DNA of 64,000 nt from Actinomycetaceae bacterium (GCA_030528145.1 JAUMZK010000012.1:1-64000); one strand, 5' to 3'. Positions 37,603-47,483 are shown, numbered from the stretch's first letter. Notes: generated from the sequence alone by a model not told the origin. Translations and numbers: made by a program.

Positions 37603-39594
37603 ATGCTAGCGACAATATTTCGGGAGTGGACTCCCGCCATCTGGTCAGCGTTAGCAGCTATCATAATTTTCTATTTACCCGGCACTATAATATTGCGTCT
37701 ACATAAGTTTTCTACCGCTTCTTCAGCGCTCTTTTCCCCAGCGGTTGTCGCGGGATTATTAGGATTAGGAGCAATTGCATACGGATCGATAGGCATAAAA
37801 TGGTGTGCCTTAAGTGCGGTCTCACTATTATTACTTGCAATAGTTTGTTCGATACTTGTTAACAGATTCATTACGAAAACACTACCCCCACCCCTATTAC
37901 CCAAAACTAAAATATTACCTATTTTTCTAGCCACTCTGCTGACGCTGCCGTATAACTTGTGGTCCATAATAAAAGGAATGGGTAGCGCTAACGCGCCTGC
38001 GCAAACTTGGGACGCAGTGTTTCATTATTCAGCAATCAGATGGATTCGCGATACTGGCAATGGCTCAACGCTCCACCTCTCTTCGGTGGCAAGTTCCCTC
38101 ACCGAAAACCAATCGTACAAAGGTGGGTTCTACCCTGCCGGTTTTCATGATTTCGTTTCTCTGCTCCCTGGCAATCCAATTGTTGCTACGAATGCATTTG
38201 TCCTGGTAACGGTCTGTCTAGTCTGGCCATTATCGTGCGGATTCCTCGCCTCGTTGATAAGCAAAAATAATGCTCAACTCAGTTTTTTTGCAACCCTAGC
38301 TTCCGTAACCTTTGTTTCGTTTCCTGAACGGCTCGTTAGTTACGGAACACTCTGGCCAAATGCTTACTCATATACGCTCATTCCCTTAGCGTTAGCGGCA
38401 GTAATCACGCTGTTACTACCGGCAGACAGGTTTTCAGTCCGGGGCGCACTGTTGTCACTAGTAACTTTATCAGGAGTGGGTATTGCGCACCCTTCGGGAA
38501 TATTCGCTTTATCAGTTGGGTTGTTGCCTTTCCTCTGCTCTTTTGCACTAAAAATTGCCAAGAGACAGATTATTTTGACGAAAACGCAACTATATCTCTG
38601 CGTCACCAGCGTCTTGATAGCAGCATGTACAGTTATTAAAGTATGGATGTCGCCACTATTTCAAAACAATGTCGCATCTTGGAAACGAGAATCTATATCA
38701 GGTATAAAAGATGCCATCCTAGAAGCATTGTTCGAAAACCAGTTTTCTAACATGGGTATTGGAAATCCGAACCCCAACTACTTATTAGCGATTTTGGTCA
38801 TCGCCGGATTCGTCTATTTATTACTAACGCGAAATAACTGGTGGCTGATTGCCGCTTGGAGCATCGCAGTATACTTATTTGCCAATTCGGTCTCACTTAG
38901 ACTGCCATTGTACAATCTGGTAGGTCCCTGGTATGGGGATCCACCACGTTTAGGGGGAATCATCCCCTTGTATTCGACAATAATTGTTGGTTATGGTCTT
39001 GTTGGTATTCATAATGTCTTACTTTCTACAGCGAGACATTATAAGACACTTCCGAAAGAACGCCCTGTTTCCATTGCTGTGGTAGCAGCGCTAGCATTGG
39101 GCTTCTTTGTGGGCACGCATCGCTTTAACGCGTCGGGTTCTACTCTACAGATACAGAAAAACTACTTGTATTTCGAGGGCGGTGCTAAGTTAAATCAGCT
39201 GCTTTCCCCAAAGGAAAGGAATATGATTGAGCGAACGCCAATCGATTCGAAAAGCACTATTCTTGGCGATCCTCGAACTGGAGTAACGTTCTATTATGCG
39301 TTACGAGGAAACCCCGTTATATTCAGGCACCTATCTGGATCATGGGACTCGGATGACGTGTACTTGCTGAAAAACATCAAGAATTACGGCTCAGACAAAA
39401 AACTGTGTCGAATTACGAAGCGCAATAACATCAGGTACCTTTATTCAGACTCAAAACTGTACTGGCCCCAAAATCAGGCGACTCGGCAATATGATTCATT
39501 GAATAATTTCGCCAAGTCCCTGCCTCCCAGCGCAGCTTTAGCCCACGCTGGTAAAGCCACCCTTTACCGTTTGCCACCTTGCGATGCTAAGTAG
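37603..39594 (+). CDS. DUF6541-type large membrane protein
   Basis: 663 residues with about 11-13 membrane helices over residues 10-490 and a soluble C-terminal domain (HAGKATLYRLPPC at the end). It resembles DUF6541 actinobacterial membrane proteins, which look like GT-C glycosyltransferases or O-antigen-type enzymes. The start ATG at 37603 has AGAGAGG upstream. Its base use is clearly more A+T-rich than its neighbours, and it holds only one GAGGRCG motif in 2 kb, suggesting transfer or relaxed selection. Role unknown, probably envelope glycan assembly. Confidence 0.75.
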   Translation: MLATIFREWTPAIWSALAAIIIFYLPGTIILRLHKFSTASSALFSPAVVAGLLGLGAIAYGSIGIKWCALSAVSLLLLAIVCSILVNRFITKTLPPPLLPKTKILPIFLATLLTLPYNLWSIIKGMGSANAPAQTWDAVFHYSAIRWIRDTGNGSTLHLSSVASSLTENQSYKGGFYPAGFHDFVSLLPGNPIVATNAFVLVTVCLVWPLSCGFLASLISKNNAQLSFFATLASVTFVSFPERLVSYGTLWPNAYSYTLIPLALAAVITLLLPADRFSVRGALLSLVTLSGVGIAHPSGIFALSVGLLPFLCSFALKIAKRQIILTKTQLYLCVTSVLIAACTVIKVWMSPLFQNNVASWKRESISGIKDAILEALFENQFSNMGIGNPNPNYLLAILVIAGFVYLLLTRNNWWLIAAWSIAVYLFANSVSLRLPLYNLVGPWYGDPPRLGGIIPLYSTIIVGYGLVGIHNVLLSTARHYKTLPKERPVSIAVVAALALGFFVGTHRFNASGSTLQIQKNYLYFEGGAKLNQLLSPKERNMIERTPIDSKSTILGDPRTGVTFYYALRGNPVIFRHLSGSWDSDDVYLLKNIKNYGSDKKLCRITKRNNIRYLYSDSKLYWPQNQATRQYDSLNNFAKSLPPSAALAHAGKATLYRLPPCDAK

Positions 39595-39658
39595 CAACTG
39601 CAACTACAACCGGCTGAGCTAACCTACGAAATTTAGCAGAGCCGCAGCGCACTATTAC

Positions 39659-39698
39659 CAAAAATCTGGCGCGATTTCCGTAACGGAACGCGCCAGAT
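39659..39698 (-). terminator. Hairpin terminator after the nucleotide-sugar dehydrogenase
   Basis: ATCTGGCGCG at 39664-39673 pairs with CGCGCCAGAT at 39689-39698, with an inner TTCCG/CGGAA pairing. The A tract at 39659-39663 gives a U tract for minus-strand transcripts from the gene ending at 39705. Confidence 0.85.
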
Positions 39699-39704
39699 CA
39701 GAAT

Positions 39705-40994
39705 TCATTCCCCGATGACTAGGCGCGCAGTTCCCGCCCACTTCGCAGGGTCTGTTACACGCCGCCCGTCAAACAACAGCTTAATACCGGGGAAGCTGAT
39801 GGCATCCAATTCTTTGTATTCGGCGTGGTCAGCTTGCACGATCACAGCAGTTACGTCCTCGCCCAGATGGTAGGGTTCCCACCCAAAACCGCGCAGTTCG
39901 TCATCGCTGAACATGGGGTCGTGAACAAACACGTTCGCCCCGGCGGCGCGCAACGCATCGACGGTGCGGAAAATACCACTAAACGCGGTTTCCTTAACCC
40001 CACCACGGTAACTGGCACCGAGGACGGCAACTTTCTGCCCGTCCAAACCGCCCAGGACTTCTGCCACGCGCGATACCACATAATCGGGCATGCCCGCGTT
40101 GAACTTACGCGCGGTGCGCACCACCGAAGCATCCGGGTCCGTCGACAAGTACAAGCGCGGATAAACCGGTATGCAGTGCCCGCCTACCGCTATGCCGGGG
40201 CGGTGAATATGGCTGTAAGGTTGCGAATTGCATGCATCAATTACGCTCTCTACGTCAATGCCCACCTTGTCGGCGTACACCGCGAACTGGTTTGCCAGCC
40301 CAATGTTCACGTCCCGGTAAGTAGTTTCCGCCAGCTTCGCCATTTCGGCGGCTTCCGCAGTACCCATGTCCCACACGCCGTTTTCGCGTGGCAAATCCGG
40401 GCGTTCATCAAAAGTGAGCACCTTCTGGTAAAAGTCAATACCCGCCTTCGTACCCGCCTCACTAAGACCACCCACGAGCTTCGGGTACTTCCGCAAGTCC
40501 GCGAACACCCTGCCAGTGAGGACGCGTTCAGGGCTAAAAATCAAGTGGAAGTCTTCGCCCTCTTTCAAACCACTGATCTGTTCAATCATGGGCTTCCACC
40601 GACCGCGCGTGGTGCCCACCGGCAGCGTGGTTTCATAGGAAACTAGGGTGCCCGGCGTCAAATGCTGTGCCAAAGACTGAGTGGCCGCATCCATCCACGC
40701 AAAATCCGGTTCCCAGGTTTCGTCGTTTACAAACAGGGGCACGACGAGGACGATGGCTTCAGCATTCGGAATAGCGTCCGCATAGTCCGTGGTTGCGCGC
40801 AATTTCCCGGCAGGCACCAGTTCGGAAAGTTTTTCCTGCAGGTGTGCTTCCCCTGGGAAAGGCTCTTTTCCTTCATTAATCGTGTCCACGGTGGCTTGGT
40901 TTACATCCACCCCCACGACTTCGTGTCCCATGTCGGCAAATTGCACTGCCAACGGCAAACCGATCTTTCCCATAGCCACAACAGCGATGCGCAT
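39705..40994 (-). CDS. UDP-N-acetyl-hexosamine 6-dehydrogenase (WbpA/WecC-like)
   Basis: 429 residues. N-terminal NAD-binding Rossmann fold (RIAVVAMGKIGLPLAVQFAD), catalytic Cys in GGHCIPVYPRLYL near residue 268, central helices and a C-terminal UDP-binding domain (KVAVLGASYRGGVKET). It oxidises UDP-GlcNAc or UDP-ManNAc twice to the uronic acid. With the WbpB/E/D-like genes near 60 kb and the epimerase at 45-46 kb it fits the WbpA step to UDP-GlcNAcA; WecC (UDP-ManNAcA) is the alternative. Last gene of a minus-strand unit. Confidence 0.88.
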   Translation of the reverse strand: MRIAVVAMGKIGLPLAVQFADMGHEVVGVDVNQATVDTINEGKEPFPGEAHLQEKLSELVPAGKLRATTDYADAIPNAEAIVLVVPLFVNDETWEPDFAWMDAATQSLAQHLTPGTLVSYETTLPVGTTRGRWKPMIEQISGLKEGEDFHLIFSPERVLTGRVFADLRKYPKLVGGLSEAGTKAGIDFYQKVLTFDERPDLPRENGVWDMGTAEAAEMAKLAETTYRDVNIGLANQFAVYADKVGIDVESVIDACNSQPYSHIHRPGIAVGGHCIPVYPRLYLSTDPDASVVRTARKFNAGMPDYVVSRVAEVLGGLDGQKVAVLGASYRGGVKETAFSGIFRTVDALRAAGANVFVHDPMFSDDELRGFGWEPYHLGEDVTAVIVQADHAEYKELDAISFPGIKLLFDGRRVTDPAKWAGTARLVIGE

Positions 40995-41110
40995 ACTATC
41001 TACTTTCCTTAGCTTTCCGGTCGAGCTGGTTCAATTATAACGCCCCCATAGCGCCGCTTCCCCCACCTGCCGCGCCTGCCAAGGCGCGAATGTGGCAGAC
41101 CGGAATCCGT

Positions 41111-42304
41111 TTAACTGCCCCGCGCAACCTTCAGAACTACTTTTGCTGCCATGCGCCCGGTCTGCGCCAAGGAACGGTTCTCAAGCACCCACTTTCGCAA
41201 CCGTGATGGCGGAAAATCGTCCTCGTTATTGAGCATTTTTTCCATCGCCCCAGCCACCTCAGAAACAGCGTAATCTACGTGGTAACCCAACTGGTTGTTC
41301 ATCACGTCACCCGCAACTGGTCCCGTACCCGCGTATATCACCGGAGTACCACAGGCCAGCGCTGCCAGCACCTTCGTAGGGTAAGCAAAATCGTACCCCA
41401 GCCCCGGACAGATCGACACCAGCGAACAGACGGCTCCCCGCTGCCACCTGGCCGCGACTGCAGCACTAACTTGCGGCAACTGCACTACCGGCGGAACGGA
41501 CGCGTCACCGGAAGAAATGTCCGCCGCAATATCGCCAATTTGCGACCACGAACTGCCATTTCCTAGATACGCCACTTGGGCTTTGGGATACTTTTTTCGC
41601 ACGAGGGCGATCGCGTGGGCAAACACTTCGGCGCCCTGCCATTCCGAGGCCGTACCTGCGTACAAAAAATAAGTGTCACTGATGTTGTGTTCTGTGCGCT
41701 CAGCGGCACTGAGCTGCCCGCCGTCCACTGTGAAAGTATTCGTGTCAATACCATTTACCACCACGCTGACGCGGCGCGCCCCCAAAGATCGCACGCGCGC
41801 GCCAACGCCCTCGGAAACAGCAATGGTATGGGCAGCGCCTGCCACAGCGAACTTTTCCATAGCCCGCACCGCTTTCACCACCGCGGGGTGGGCGCCTGCT
41901 ATCTGGGTAGCATCTGACCACACGTCAGCGGCATACCACACGTATGGGAAACGACGAATAGTTGCCGCTAAACGAACCATAAAACCCGTCGTAGGCGGCG
42001 GTTCTACCAAGACAGCGGCAGGGCGCGCAGAAAACAACAGGCGGAAAAATAGGGGAATATCAAAAGACATGTACGGAATGTAGCCACGCACGTAACCAGT
42101 TTTATCGCGAAGCACCGGCCAACGTAAGACTCGCAATCCCGGCGCATCCCGCATCGTTTTCCCCGCTGCGGTAGTGGTCAGCACCCGCACCGGCACTCCG
42201 GCGCCAAGTAGCGCTTTTTCTACTGCGTCCAAGCGAAAAGAGGCCGCCGACGCCTCCGGCAGGTGAATGCGGGTAGCCACAACAATATCCCGCTGGGTTC
42301 GCAT
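41111..42304 (-). CDS. Family 4 glycosyltransferase
   Basis: 397 residues, GT-B fold. N-terminal acceptor domain with SFRLDAVEKALLGAGVPVRVL and VEPPPTTG. C-terminal donor domain: SVVVNGIDTNTF near 195, YFLYAGTASEWQGAEVF, and GYDFAYPTKVLAALACGTPVIYAG as the E/D-rich nucleotide-sugar site. It resembles WbuB/capsular GT4 enzymes. A GTG start at 42334 overlaps the previous stop, but the ATG at 42304 has AGGAAG upstream and is preferred. Confidence 0.87.
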   Translation of the reverse strand: MRTQRDIVVATRIHLPEASAASFRLDAVEKALLGAGVPVRVLTTTAAGKTMRDAPGLRVLRWPVLRDKTGYVRGYIPYMSFDIPLFFRLLFSARPAAVLVEPPPTTGFMVRLAATIRRFPYVWYAADVWSDATQIAGAHPAVVKAVRAMEKFAVAGAAHTIAVSEGVGARVRSLGARRVSVVVNGIDTNTFTVDGGQLSAAERTEHNISDTYFLYAGTASEWQGAEVFAHAIALVRKKYPKAQVAYLGNGSSWSQIGDIAADISSGDASVPPVVQLPQVSAAVAARWQRGAVCSLVSICPGLGYDFAYPTKVLAALACGTPVIYAGTGPVAGDVMNNQLGYHVDYAVSEVAGAMEKMLNNEDDFPPSRLRKWVLENRSLAQTGRMAAKVVLKVARGS

Positions 42305-42330
42305 AATGCCTACTTCCTGTTGGTACTGTT

Positions 42331-43905
42331 TCACTGGGGCACAACGTCACCAGGACCAGTCCAGGTGTTTGCCAAAAACTCATCCGTCCACAGACCCATC
42401 TGGGTGTTGCCCGCCAAATAGAGGCGCGCTTGGGTGAGGGGTTTCTTCCCTGTGAAAGCTTCAAATGACATGGGGTGGTCCAACATTGCCCGAGTAGAAC
42501 GTACCCGCTCCAAGGCTCGATCCAGGCGCGCCGCCCTCATCCCCCACAGCAACGCGTCCTTGACCGGCGAGGGTTTCATCAGTGAACGCTGCGTGAACAA
42601 CCCTAACGGCGTGCCCGTGACCTGCTCGTATACGTGGTGCGTGAAGTTTGTGTACCACTGCCTGGTAGCAGTTAGCTGCACACTGCCTTTCGCCCACACC
42701 TGCCACATTTCTTGGTCCAACATGGGTAACGCCCATGCATATCCGAAGTATTCGTAGGCTGCCATGGAATTGTTAATGTATTTTGCTTGCCGCTCGCGCA
42801 CATTGAACCATTCGATTGCGGCCTGAACCGACCTGGGCGTCCTCGGGAAACCGACCTGTTCAAAAGCGTTACGTACCGCCCTACGCACCACCCATTCTTT
42901 CCCGTCCTTTCCGGGATTGCCTTGCAAAGACAAGTGGTAGTTTATTATGGCTTGCGCGATTTGTTTTTCCGAGGTCGCCCCCTGTAGCAAATGCTCATCG
43001 TGCATATTACCCACTACCGTGTGCCCGGGCAGAATTATGGCATCTGCGCTAATTAATTGGTTTTCGCGGATGTGGCATAGGGCAAACCAATCTTGGACGT
43101 GAGGTAAAGAAGTGCCTTTCCAGGTTGCCCGCACAAAGTCGGTGCCCGCCTGACTTCGCCATTTACGCGAAACCACTGCCGGATCCATGTCCACGGCAAA
43201 CCACTTGATACCGAGCTCTGCGGCTACTTTGCGGGAGATTTCGACCTCGGGGGCGCCGACTTTGCCGTATGTAAAAGCCAAAACGTTGGCCGCGCCGAGT
43301 TTGCGCAGCCAACATGCCAAAAGACGCGAATCTAAACCACCCGAAAGGGGCAGCACCAGTTGCCGAGAACCTGCCTGGTCCAAAAGCCTCCCCAACGCCG
43401 CGTCCAGACCAGCCGAAAACTCTGCGTCATATTCTGCCGCGTCAGTTATAGCTGGGAGGGCGAACTTGTAGTTAAAGAAGAACTGCGTAGAAGTAGTCCC
43501 GTCGGGGTGTAATACCAGGTGGGAACCTGCTTGCGTGGTGTAAACATCTTTAATTAGCGTACGGTCTTCAAGGGTGAAAGCAGTGTTACGGAAAACCCGC
43601 GCCGCGTCCTCGTCACGCCACCAGGTCACGCGCGTACGCAAATTTTCAACATTGTCCGTAACTACCCAATGATTTTTCACGAACGCGAAAACCAAAGGGT
43701 GTGAGCGCACCACGTCAGTGGCAATATGTATACGCCCACCCTCCGCGCGTACCGCCGTCCAATGACCGCGCGTAGTAGCCAAATCAGCCCAATCTACCCC
43801 ACTGATAGGCGCCGGCATGGACCAAACGTGGGTGTCGCCCTCGCGGTGCCAATGCGGTGAATCTAAAAGCAGTTCTACCGCCTGCCCGTTATCGTTACCT
43901 TGCAT
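42331..43905 (-). CDS. Asparagine-synthase-like amidotransferase, first copy
   Basis: 524 residues. An N-terminal Ntn-like domain lacks the catalytic Cys at residue 2. The synthetase domain has the ATP PP-loop LPLSGGLDSRLLA near residue 190. Proteins of this kind in O-antigen and capsule loci amidate uronic-acid sugars. The missing N-terminal Cys suggests it uses ammonia or another partner, or performs a different adenylation. Its position between two GT4 genes and near the dehydrogenase supports glycan modification. A related protein is encoded at 56598-58067. Confidence 0.8.
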   Translation of the reverse strand: MQGNDNGQAVELLLDSPHWHREGDTHVWSMPAPISGVDWADLATTRGHWTAVRAEGGRIHIATDVVRSHPLVFAFVKNHWVVTDNVENLRTRVTWWRDEDAARVFRNTAFTLEDRTLIKDVYTTQAGSHLVLHPDGTTSTQFFFNYKFALPAITDAAEYDAEFSAGLDAALGRLLDQAGSRQLVLPLSGGLDSRLLACWLRKLGAANVLAFTYGKVGAPEVEISRKVAAELGIKWFAVDMDPAVVSRKWRSQAGTDFVRATWKGTSLPHVQDWFALCHIRENQLISADAIILPGHTVVGNMHDEHLLQGATSEKQIAQAIINYHLSLQGNPGKDGKEWVVRRAVRNAFEQVGFPRTPRSVQAAIEWFNVRERQAKYINNSMAAYEYFGYAWALPMLDQEMWQVWAKGSVQLTATRQWYTNFTHHVYEQVTGTPLGLFTQRSLMKPSPVKDALLWGMRAARLDRALERVRSTRAMLDHPMSFEAFTGKKPLTQARLYLAGNTQMGLWTDEFLANTWTGPGDVVPQ

Positions 43906-43911
43906 CGGCGT

Positions 43912-45060
43912 TCACCCCACCATTTCTCGCAATATTTCGCGGGCAACCTTTGCTTCGGTCTCAAAGCAAAGGTCCCGCGCCGCCACATTGGCATTATCCT
44001 TGAAGTGCCTAATCTGCTCTGTGGTTAAGGTATTGAGGCTGGCAATAATTTGGTCTGTTTCGTAGCCCGCAGAAATTACGCCCAGCTCGTAGTTTTCCAC
44101 CAGCTTTTGCATTTCAATGGTGGGACCCACCGCAATCGCCAGGCGCCCCTGAATAAAATCGAAGAGCTTATTAGGCAATGCCAAACGAGTGTTCGTATTC
44201 GTGGGCGGAATCCAGAACACGCCCACGTCGTATTGGTTCAAGGTGGCAGGTAATTCGGCGGGCTTTACCGGATCGTGAAAAGTGATCCGCTCACAGCCGC
44301 GCGCCAATTCCCGCAACTCACCCAAATGTTTACCCCCATCGTTGGCGGGCACCAAATACAGGTCCAAGGTGAAGCGTTCATCCAGTTCGCGCGCCACTTG
44401 AATTATTTTGTCCAAAGCCCGCCCGGGCACGGCACCACCAGAATGGACCATCCGGATCCGCGCTGGCGCGGTTTCGCTAGGCTGTAAGTCCACAAATGCC
44501 GGCGCGTTGCGCATTAGCTGCGGGCTCACCCCGAAGTGTTCTTGGTAAAGTTCCGCGATCTTACGCCCCACCGTAGTTTGGTGGGCAGTGCGCGGCAAAT
44601 ACTTTTTACACAAATACGTCATATAAGGTGCCACTAATAAGCGCCAAGACAGTACGTGAGTGCGTTCTTCTGGCGCCCATTCGTGCAGGTCCACCCACAC
44701 CGGCGCAGTATCATTCGCGGCTGCAAAAGCCACCGGCAAGGCACGCGCATCGTTAGCGATAACAGCATCAAAGTGGCGTCCTCGTAATTGCCTGTGCGCA
44801 TACGCCAAACCAGGAGCGGCAAATTCGCTGGCTTCAAACAAATGCAATCCCAGTTTGGCTACTCCGGGCACGGTCTGCGGGAGCGACTTGGCGCTATCTG
44901 GAACCTGAATGTGCTCGTCGGCAAAACCCGTGTTCGGCCCGTACCCGACAGTGGTGACGTGACCAAATTCGCGTACTACCCCCAATTGGCGCAGGACCCG
45001 GGCGTCCTTGGCGATATTCGAAAAGGAAACGACCAGGATTTGTGCCTGTGTTTGTGTCAC
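43912..45060 (-). CDS. Family 4 glycosyltransferase
   Basis: 382 residues. The N-terminal part opens ILVVSFSNIAKDARVLRQL. The donor domain includes IRMVHSGGAVPGRALDKII near 215, YDVGVFWIPPTNTNTRLALP and NKLFDFIQGRLAIAVGP. It lies 6 bases upstream of the amidotransferase gene on the same strand, so they are in one operon. Donor sugar unknown. Confidence 0.85.
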   Translation of the reverse strand: MTQTQAQILVVSFSNIAKDARVLRQLGVVREFGHVTTVGYGPNTGFADEHIQVPDSAKSLPQTVPGVAKLGLHLFEASEFAAPGLAYAHRQLRGRHFDAVIANDARALPVAFAAANDTAPVWVDLHEWAPEERTHVLSWRLLVAPYMTYLCKKYLPRTAHQTTVGRKIAELYQEHFGVSPQLMRNAPAFVDLQPSETAPARIRMVHSGGAVPGRALDKIIQVARELDERFTLDLYLVPANDGGKHLGELRELARGCERITFHDPVKPAELPATLNQYDVGVFWIPPTNTNTRLALPNKLFDFIQGRLAIAVGPTIEMQKLVENYELGVISAGYETDQIIASLNTLTTEQIRHFKDNANVAARDLCFETEAKVAREILREMVG

Positions 45061-45072
45061 TGCCCGACCTTC

Positions 45073-46140
45073 CTACTTAAAGTGTTCTGCCAGCGCTTTG
45101 ACCACATTCGCGGCGGCGTGACCATCCCCGTAAGGGGTAGCGTCGGTGGGCGCAGGCATCGGACGCCTGGCTGCTGCGACTAACGCGGCACCGGGTTCCA
45201 CTAGTTGATTCCACCCCAGTTCCACAGTTTCCACCCATTCCGTTTCCGGGCGCACAGTAGTACAAGGAGTTCGCAGCAAAAAGGCTTCTTTTTGCAATCC
45301 TCCAGAATCAGTAACAATACCGCAGGCGTGCAAAGTGGCCGCCACCAGTTCTGGATATGCCAGCGGGCGATGTGCCAGCAATCCCTCCCGTCCCAGCGCG
45401 ATTCCGTGCTGTTCACACTTTGCCACCAAGCGCGGGTGCGCCAAAATGACAGTAGGTACGTCCAATCCGGCGAGCGAATCTAAAATCGCGTTCAGGCGCC
45501 CCGGATCGTCGGTGTTATCGGGACGGTGGATGGTTGCCAGACGGTAGGCGCCCTCGGAAAAACCAAATTCTGTCATTATCGGCGAGGGCGCATTTCGGAC
45601 TTGGTCCCTCACTTGCAGTACCACGTCGGTCATTACGTCTCCGACAACTTCCGTGCGCTTGGTGAGACCTTCGGTTTGCAGGTGGGCGGCGGCCACCTTT
45701 GTGGGCGCCAGCAGCAGGTCGGCAGCGTGGTCTGTGAGGACGCGGTTGTGTTCTTCGGGCATGCGCCGGTTGAAGGACCGCAGCCCCGCTTCCAAGTGAG
45801 CAAGCGGCAGGTGCAGTTTCACTGCCGCCAGCGCCGCCGCCACCGTGGAATTGGTGTCGCCGTAAACCAGCACCCAGTCGGGTTGGTAGCGTTCAAACAC
45901 GGGTTCTAATCCAATTAGCATTTTGCCAGTCTGTTCGCCATGTCCGCCACTGCCTACGCCCAGGTGGACATCCGGATCGGCAATTCCCAAGTCTTTGAAG
46001 AACACGTCCGAAAGCATGGGGTCGTAATGTTGTCCGGTGTGTACGATGATGTGTTCAATGCGCTGTTTTTCAAATTCCCGAGCAATGGGGGCTAATTTCA
46101 CAAATTGGGGCCGCGCGCCTACAACTGACAAAACTTTCAT
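45073..46140 (-). CDS. UDP-N-acetylglucosamine 2-epimerase family (WecB/WbpI-like)
   Basis: 355 residues. Diagnostic KVLSVVGARPQFVKLAPI start, HTGQHYD, LVYGDTNST and HLEAGLRSFNRRMPEE blocks. WecB converts UDP-GlcNAc to UDP-ManNAc; the close paralogue WbpI epimerises UDP-GlcNAc3NAcA to UDP-ManNAc3NAcA. The window also has WbpA/B/E/D-like genes, which favours the WbpI role, but sequence alone does not separate the two. It is the first gene of the minus-strand unit running to 39705. Confidence 0.88.
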   Translation of the reverse strand: MKVLSVVGARPQFVKLAPIAREFEKQRIEHIIVHTGQHYDPMLSDVFFKDLGIADPDVHLGVGSGGHGEQTGKMLIGLEPVFERYQPDWVLVYGDTNSTVAAALAAVKLHLPLAHLEAGLRSFNRRMPEEHNRVLTDHAADLLLAPTKVAAAHLQTEGLTKRTEVVGDVMTDVVLQVRDQVRNAPSPIMTEFGFSEGAYRLATIHRPDNTDDPGRLNAILDSLAGLDVPTVILAHPRLVAKCEQHGIALGREGLLAHRPLAYPELVAATLHACGIVTDSGGLQKEAFLLRTPCTTVRPETEWVETVELGWNQLVEPGAALVAAARRPMPAPTDATPYGDGHAAANVVKALAEHFK

Positions 46141-46221
46141 ACCTTCTACTTTACCGGCACGGTCTGTTATAACTAAGTGTTACCGGGCAGAGTCTGGATT
46201 GGCGACGTTTATACTGTCTGT

Positions 46222-46290
46222 ATGGCGACAAGTAAATTTTTTAGAAAGCGCTGGCGCTTTTGCGTGACGGGCGCGTTGGGTGGTTTTTGA
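46222..46290 (+). other. Possible 22-codon leader ORF with hairpin
   Basis: An ATG at 46222 opens a 22-codon frame (MATSKFFRKRWRFCV...) that ends at TGA 46288-46290, overlapping the start region of the glycosyltransferase gene in another frame. A short hairpin (AAAGCG at 46245-46250 with CGCTTT at 46255-46260) lies inside it. It might couple or attenuate translation of the downstream gene. No ribosome-binding site is convincing, so it may be coincidence. Confidence 0.2.
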
Positions 46291-47483
46291 AAACTGTGAA
46301 GAATTTGGTTTTTGATACGCTCGCTCATTCGTTTCCAGTGTACGAACGGGTGAAGCGGGTGTGCAGGCGCCCCCACTCTGTTTCTCAAGGACGTGCGGAT
46401 TTGGCTGTGGGGGCTGCGAAGTTGCAGTACCGCCGGGAGCGGCTAAGAGTGCTGTTTGGTCCCCTAAATTTGTCGGGTGCGGCTTTTGGGTGGTCGCGTG
46501 CCATTAACCATTTCGCGGGCGACCAGTTCAGTTCGCTCACTTTCGAGGCGCTGCTACGTGGGCAAAAACACTTTTATTTTCCGGTGGATATTTCGCTTTC
46601 CGAGGACGCCGCTTTAGTTAATTCTGATCTTTGGGCTGACACCGTGTTAGGGCGTATAAATGTGGCCATCAGCGAGTCGGCAAAACCACTGTTACGCAAT
46701 TTCGCTACTGCGCATTTTGCGCGGGAATTGCCGCAGTTAACCGCTGCGGGCATCCATTGTGGCGTGTTGTTTCACGGTAGCGACATTCGCCACCCAGACC
46801 GACACCGGGATATGTTCGAACATTCATTGTTTGGCGAACATAGTGGTTTGAAGTGGTCGTTATTGAAATTCCACGTGGAACGTAACCTGAAATTCGTTGC
46901 GGACAGTGGAGTGCCAGTTTTTGTTTCTACCCCGGATCTTATTCCTTTGGTGCCAGGCGCGAAGTGGTTGCCACACGTAATTGATGGAAGTGCTTTTGCG
47001 GGTCCGCGCAAAACCTTAGGAGAAGGAAAACTGCGGGTGTTACACTTGCCGTCTAACCCGCTCATGAAAGGAACGGCTCTGATTGACCCGGCTTTGCAAA
47101 AACTTTCCGCAGGCGGTGTTATAGAATACATTCACCCCAATTTTGTGTCCCGCACCGAAATAGGTCCGCTGCTACGTAGCGTTGATGTGGTGGTAGACCA
47201 AATTTCTTTGGGGGGGCCGGGCGTGCTGCTGGCAGAGGCATTGGCAGCGGGTTGTTTAGTGGTTTCGTATTTACCAGATTTTGTGCGTGAGCAAATGCCC
47301 TCCCCATGCCCGGCTATCTCTGCTGATCCCACTAATTTGGGTGCGATTATTGCGGATATTGCCCACCACCCGGATAATTATGAAGATGTCCAGGCTGGCG
47401 GACCGGCGTGGGTTCGTACCACGCACGACGGTTCGTTGGCTGCACAGACTTTTGCGCAAGTGTTTGGGGTAAAGGGGAATTAG
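46260..47483 (+). CDS. GT-B glycosyltransferase-like protein
   Basis: 407 residues from a TTG at 46260. A later GTG (46296) is an alternative start. Middle part: VLFHGSDIRHPDRHRDMF. The C-terminal donor domain has LRVLHLPSNPLMKGTALIDP and DQISLGGPGVLLAEALAAGC, the E-containing nucleotide-sugar motif. Family is probably GT1/GT4. It heads a plus-strand unit with the next GT4 and the flippase. Donor and acceptor unknown. Confidence 0.8.
   Translation: MRDGRVGWFLKTVKNLVFDTLAHSFPVYERVKRVCRRPHSVSQGRADLAVGAAKLQYRRERLRVLFGPLNLSGAAFGWSRAINHFAGDQFSSLTFEALLRGQKHFYFPVDISLSEDAALVNSDLWADTVLGRINVAISESAKPLLRNFATAHFARELPQLTAAGIHCGVLFHGSDIRHPDRHRDMFEHSLFGEHSGLKWSLLKFHVERNLKFVADSGVPVFVSTPDLIPLVPGAKWLPHVIDGSAFAGPRKTLGEGKLRVLHLPSNPLMKGTALIDPALQKLSAGGVIEYIHPNFVSRTEIGPLLRSVDVVVDQISLGGPGVLLAEALAAGCLVVSYLPDFVREQMPSPCPAISADPTNLGAIIADIAHHPDNYEDVQAGGPAWVRTTHDGSLAAQTFAQVFGVKGN

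Noticed and set aside
41071..41088. Hairpin CGCGCCT/AGGCGCG between the GT4 and dehydrogenase genes as a terminator
   Set aside because: No U tract follows on the minus strand; read-through into the dehydrogenase gene is more likely.
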